DNA of 64,000 nucleotides from Pinguiococcus pyrenoidosus (Eukaryota; Sar; Pinguiophyceae; Pinguiochrysidales; Pinguiochrysidaceae), in contig JAAMXY010001303.1 in NCBI GenBank assembly GCA_019677205.1, forward strand, positions 45,966 through 109,965, given 5' to 3'. The position numbers and the translations under genes are program-made. This document shows, one piece after another, positions 60,889 through 64,000 of this stretch (its first letter is position 1; every line of letters begins with the position of its first letter). The notes beneath the pieces are model-generated. The model searched no databases. It had not been told where the DNA came from and worked only from the letters and a program-made list of their open reading frames with translations.

Positions 60889-62907
60889 ATGCCTCCTCGC
60901 GTGGTTCGCCGCGCTGGCGGTGGGCGCAAGGCAGCTCTGAGCGCCGAAGGTGAGGAGCGGTTCGCGGACGAAGGGTTTCGATCGAGCGCGGAGGTTGTGG
61001 ACTGTCAGCTGCGGTTTGGGGGGTTGGGGGCCCCCGCGGGCGCCGCATGGGGCTGTGCTTGCTTGCTTCCTTCCGAGAATCGGCATCGACCTGTCGTGCC
61101 CTGTGACGAAAGAGCGCTTTGGTGCATAAACCTGTGCTGGTGCTAATGTGTGGCGGTGGTGTCTACGCAGACGAGGTGCAGCGCCAGCTGAAGGCGCGGC
61201 TCATGGCCCAGCTGCAGCGGCCGGAGAACGAGGTCTGCGCGGACTGCACCACCCGAGGGCCCCGATGGGCCTCCGTGAATCTCGGAGTCTGGATGTGCAT
61301 CCGCTGCTCCGGCATCCACCGCTCCTTGGTGAGATGCGATCATGTCGCCAAGGCCTTCTGTAACCGCACTCTGACCTGCTGGGCGCTGCATCCGTAGGGC
61401 GTGCACATCAGCTTCGTGCGCAGCGTGAATCTGGACAGCTGGACGGAGGCACAGGTCCGTGGCAAGGCTGGGGAGCTTCTTCGGAATGCCCTCGTCTCAC
61501 GCATGTTTGCAGGTCCAGTTCATGGAGGCGTGGGGCAATGAGCGCGCCAATGCAAAGTGGGCTGCCAACTGCACCGAGCGCAAGCCTCTGGAGTCTGACG
61601 ACACGAGGGTGGTCGCCCGGTACATCAAGAACAAGTACATGTACCAGAAGTGGATGGCAACCGACGGCGACCCCCCCGCCAACACCGCGCCCCCGGCCAG
61701 CGCTCCCGCCCCCGCGGCGGCCCCCGCGGCGCCCGCTTCTCAGCCAGCCTCTACCAACGCTGCGGAGGTACGTGGAAGAGTCGCTACCGTTGGGTCGCAA
61801 TGAGGATCGGCAAACTGGAAGAGCAGCCGAAGGCAAGGGAGCAGCAACACTGTGACTGACCCTGCTCTTGGTTTCTGGTCTGGTTCCGTTTCTTTTGCGC
61901 AGCCGCGCCGGGTGCGTCGGATCCAGACTGCGAAGAAGTCTGGCGTGGAGCAAGGACAGCCCCTTACACGCATTGCGCCTCCGCAGGCTGCGGCGCCCCT
62001 GGCGGCCGTGGCGGCACCCGAGGCCACGATCGCGCGACCACCGGCCGCCCCGACGGGCGCCTTCCCGGCGACGGAGCCGGAGGTGGACCTCCTCGGCTTT
62101 AGCGAGCCAGCGACGGTCACCCCGTCACCCGCGGCCGCACCGGCACCCGCGCCGACTGCCAGTGGGCAAGCCACGTCCGAGTCCCTCCTTGGTGCGTCTC
62201 CCTCGCCATTCGATGCCGCACCAGACGTGGCCGCTCCTGCCCAATCCATCCCGGCAGAGAAGCCGAAGATGAGCGCGAACGATATCATGGCGCTCTACAA
62301 CAACGGGGCCCCGGCCCAGAATGGCTTCATGATGGGGCAGATGCCCCCTGGCGGACCCATGAACATGGGCATGCCCATGCAGCAGCTTCCCCAGCAGCAG
62401 ATGATGCAAATGCCGCAGGGCGGAACCATGAACATGGGCGGCATCCAGCATCCTCAGATGACCAACCCGGCCCAAATGCCACAGGGGCCCAGCATGCAGA
62501 TGGGCATGCCAATGCAGCAGCAGCAGCCGCCGCAGCAGCGGCCCGGGCCGCAACAAGGCATGATGATGAACCCCGGGCAGATGCGTCCCGGTGGCATGCC
62601 GATGCAGCAGCCCGCGCAGCGCATGATGCAGATGCCCGGGGGCATGATGCCTCAAGGCCAACCTCCGCAGAATGGCAACGTGCAGATGGGCATGCGCATG
62701 CAGCAGCCACAGCAGCAAGGCATGATGATGAATTCGAACCAGATGCGGCAGACGCCACCGGGTGGAATGCAGATGGGCATGCCCATGGGTCAGATGCCCA
62801 TGCAGCAGCAAGGCATGATGATGAACCAGATGCCGCCCGGAGCAAACGTGAACGTGGGAATGGCTGGACAAGGCATGATGATGAATGGAGGAGGATACCG
62901 TCGTTAG
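60889..62907 (+). CDS. ArfGAP domain protein with Met/Gln-rich tail
   Basis: GTPase-activating protein for Arf in vesicle traffic. Exons 60889-60949, 61171-61328, 61398-61454, 61513-61767 and 61903-62907 (511 aa); all junctions GT-AG and in phase. The zinc finger CADCTTRGPRWASVNLG followed by CIRCSGIHRSLG holds four Cys and the catalytic Arg (in IHR). VRSVNLDSWTEAQV and MEAWGNERANAKW complete the domain as in SMAP-type ArfGAPs. The second half is Ala/Pro-rich, then has a KPKMSANDIMALYNN segment (also near the end of SMAP/AGD15-type proteins), then over 180 residues rich in Met, Gln, Gly and Pro. Confidence 0.92.
62310..62890. repeat. Coding Met/Gln/Gly/Pro-rich repeat region
   Basis: Degenerate repeats of units such as MQMGMPMQQ and QGMMMNPGQMRPGG in the last exon of the ArfGAP gene. 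Low-complexity, prion-like composition. It reads in frame to the stop. Confidence 0.8.
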
Positions 62908-62962
62908 AAGGTTTGCAGCGGTTGCCAGATGAGAGTGTCCTGTTCATCTAGCGTCAACTATG

Positions 62963-63598
62963 CTATGGATCTGTATCTACTATCTGTCCATTCACCACCC
63001 GAAGCAGATGGGTATTCTCAAGGGCCGCGGCCACGCGTTCCTGCGAGGCAGAGACTGTGAGGCAAAAACTATCCCCACATGCTGCCGAACAAGGACAGGA
63101 CAAGCAGCTCGCACCTTGTCGTTCAGCTGTCTATTCAATTCCTCTTCGGACGCATGGGAGCCCGGCGTCACCCGAATGCGCACCTTTGGGGGGGGGACGC
63201 TCAAGCAATTACACGAGGCGCTTCTCGCTGAGTCAAGCAGCCAACGTCATTCATACCTTGAAACGCCGAGGCAGAGAGCGAAGCAGCTTCACTCGAATGC
63301 ACAGGCCGATCAGCGTTGCCATGGAGCAGTGTGGCACCGTCGGCGTGAACATCACTTCCACCATGTTCTTGGGGTCATCTACGGCCACCCCGCCTACGGT
63401 CACTACCCGCAAGGCCTCTAGCGACAGCGGATGCTCCGGATCTCTCAGGTGCCGGATGAGCTCGAAGACTTCGTCAGAAGAAATCTCCTCTCGGTCCTCC
63501 TCGTCGTCAAAAATCAGCGACGCCGCGTCGATCGCGTCTCTCTTGGTCACCGCCGTGGCATACACCGTGGGGTTGGCGTTGATCAGTCCCTCCGCCAT
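62963..63598 (-). CDS. CIAO2: CIAO2/MIP18 cytosolic iron-sulfur targeting factor
   Basis: Part of the CIA targeting complex that loads Fe-S clusters onto cytosolic and nuclear proteins. Exons 63598-63257, 63183-63115 and 63040-62963 (162 aa, the usual size); both introns are GT-AG and phase 0. It reads LINANPTVYATAV, an acidic stretch, VFELIRHLRDPEHPLSLEAL, MVEVMFTPTVPHCSMATLI with the reactive Cys, LLRSLPRRFKV, TPGSHASEEELNRQL and ERVAAALENTHLL. The longer frame upstream begins at a GTG and is not needed. It is divergent from the PITH gene. Confidence 0.95.
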
Positions 63599-63767
63599 CT
63601 CGTTTGGGGCGAAATCTGTGGCTCCAAAGCGCTTCGCTGCTGCAGTGAACAGTGTCCACACTGTTCAATTGTGACCGGGTACTGTTGACTGCAGTTTCCC
63701 CAACATTCCATGCGCCCGCAAGTATCAGCTGACCAGAGCGAACGCAGAAGAGAGGCGCAGGAGAGCG
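63599..63767. promoter_or_regulatory. Compact bidirectional promoter, CIAO2 / PITH
   Basis: Only 169 bp separate the two start codons, so the two genes must share regulatory sequence. A GAACAGTGT ... ACACTGTTC inverted repeat lies at 63646-63667. Confidence 0.5.
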
Positions 63768-63924
63768 ATGTGCGACGCGCACGACCACTCGCACGACTGT
63801 GCGTCCCATGCCACGGACGGAGACGGTGGCGGAGAGAGCCTGCATGGCAAGATAGACATGGAGGGCGTCCGGTGTCTCAACGAGGAGATTCCCGGCATGT
63901 GTCGGGGCTGCCTGAAGCCTCATG
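63768..63924 (+). CDS. PITH-domain protein, first exon
   Basis: First exon of a gene running off the right edge. It starts MCDAHDHSHDCASHA, a His-rich N-terminus like PITHD1, then SLHGKIDMEGVRCLNEEIPG and LKPH, fitting the start of a PITH domain (Id-x-x-x-v-x-CLNE). The donor GTGAGC follows at 63925. PITH domains bind the proteasome (TXNL1, PITHD1). No thioredoxin domain precedes it, which favours the PITHD1 type. Confidence 0.75.
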
Positions 63925-63969
63925 GTGAGCACTTGTGGCGTCCTGTCTACAGTTATCTTTGCCTTTTGG

Positions 63970-63976
<7 letters not shown>

Positions 63977-64000
<24 letters not shown>
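63977..64000. repeat. (CT)n microsatellite at window edge
   Basis: Pure CT repeat running off the end, inside the first intron of the PITH gene. True length unknown. Confidence 0.9.

Noticed and set aside
1-64000. tRNA, rRNA and transposon remnants
   Set aside because: None could be recognised by eye; a tRNAscan and repeat-library search would be needed to exclude them firmly.

Overview
This is nuclear DNA from a eukaryote. About forty genes lie on both strands. Most are broken by short GT-AG introns of roughly 55-140 bp, and a few proposed introns are only 34-43 bp. Coding DNA is GC-rich, and strikingly AT-rich islets sit in many spacers. Three proteins (acyltransferase at 49.9 kb, RNA helicase at 11.7 kb, MTFP1-like protein at 47.6 kb) begin with a signal peptide followed by a phenylalanine-containing start of a transit peptide. 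The acyltransferase has a literal AAFAP. That leader type marks import into a complex red-algal-derived plastid, so the best reading is a microalga of the ochrophyte (stramenopile) kind; a haptophyte or another complex-plastid lineage cannot be excluded. No species is claimed. One assembly gap of 51 N lies at 28519-28569.

Layout, 0-20 kb: 3' end of a sugar transporter; an FKBP isomerase; two tandem paralogous sulfotransferase-like genes; a multi-pass protein with two TB2/DP1/HVA22-like segments; a mucolipin/polycystin-like cation channel; a plastid-type DEAD-box helicase; a CDC14 phosphatase; a JMJD5-like JmjC oxygenase; an SDHAF1-like LYR protein.

20-40 kb: a mitochondrial cyclophilin; several small or unrecognised genes; the APC/C E2 enzyme UBE2S with its LRRL tail; a Rieske protein beside the assembly gap; a papain-type protease; a long Sel1-repeat secretory protein; a membrane-anchored GH5 glucanase; a large acidic protein; a TMEM65-like gene that appears to run on into a GAF domain.

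40-64 kb: gamma-glutamylcyclotransferase-like protein; MFSD1-like transporter; CDCA7-type zinc-finger protein; MTFP1-like protein with a plastid-type leader; MRH-domain protein (glucosidase II beta-like); plastid glycerol-3-phosphate acyltransferase; C2-domain membrane protein; acidic repeat protein; SulP sulfate transporter; ATP12; mitochondrial enoyl-ACP reductase; ArfGAP; CIAO2 (Fe-S targeting); first exon of a PITH-domain protein at the right edge.

The genes are mostly housekeeping and do not form one pathway. Loose functional links are: sulfate uptake (SulP) with sulfotransfer (tandem pair); mitochondrial assembly and lipid functions (SDHAF1-like, ATP12, MECR, cyclophilin); cell-cycle exit (CDC14, UBE2S); ER and secretory functions (Sel1, MRH, ArfGAP). 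Many neighbours are divergent pairs with compact shared promoters. Gene models come from reading-frame continuity, splice-site phase and family resemblance by eye; no alignment or transcript data were available. No rRNA, tRNA, CRISPR array or recognisable transposon was found.
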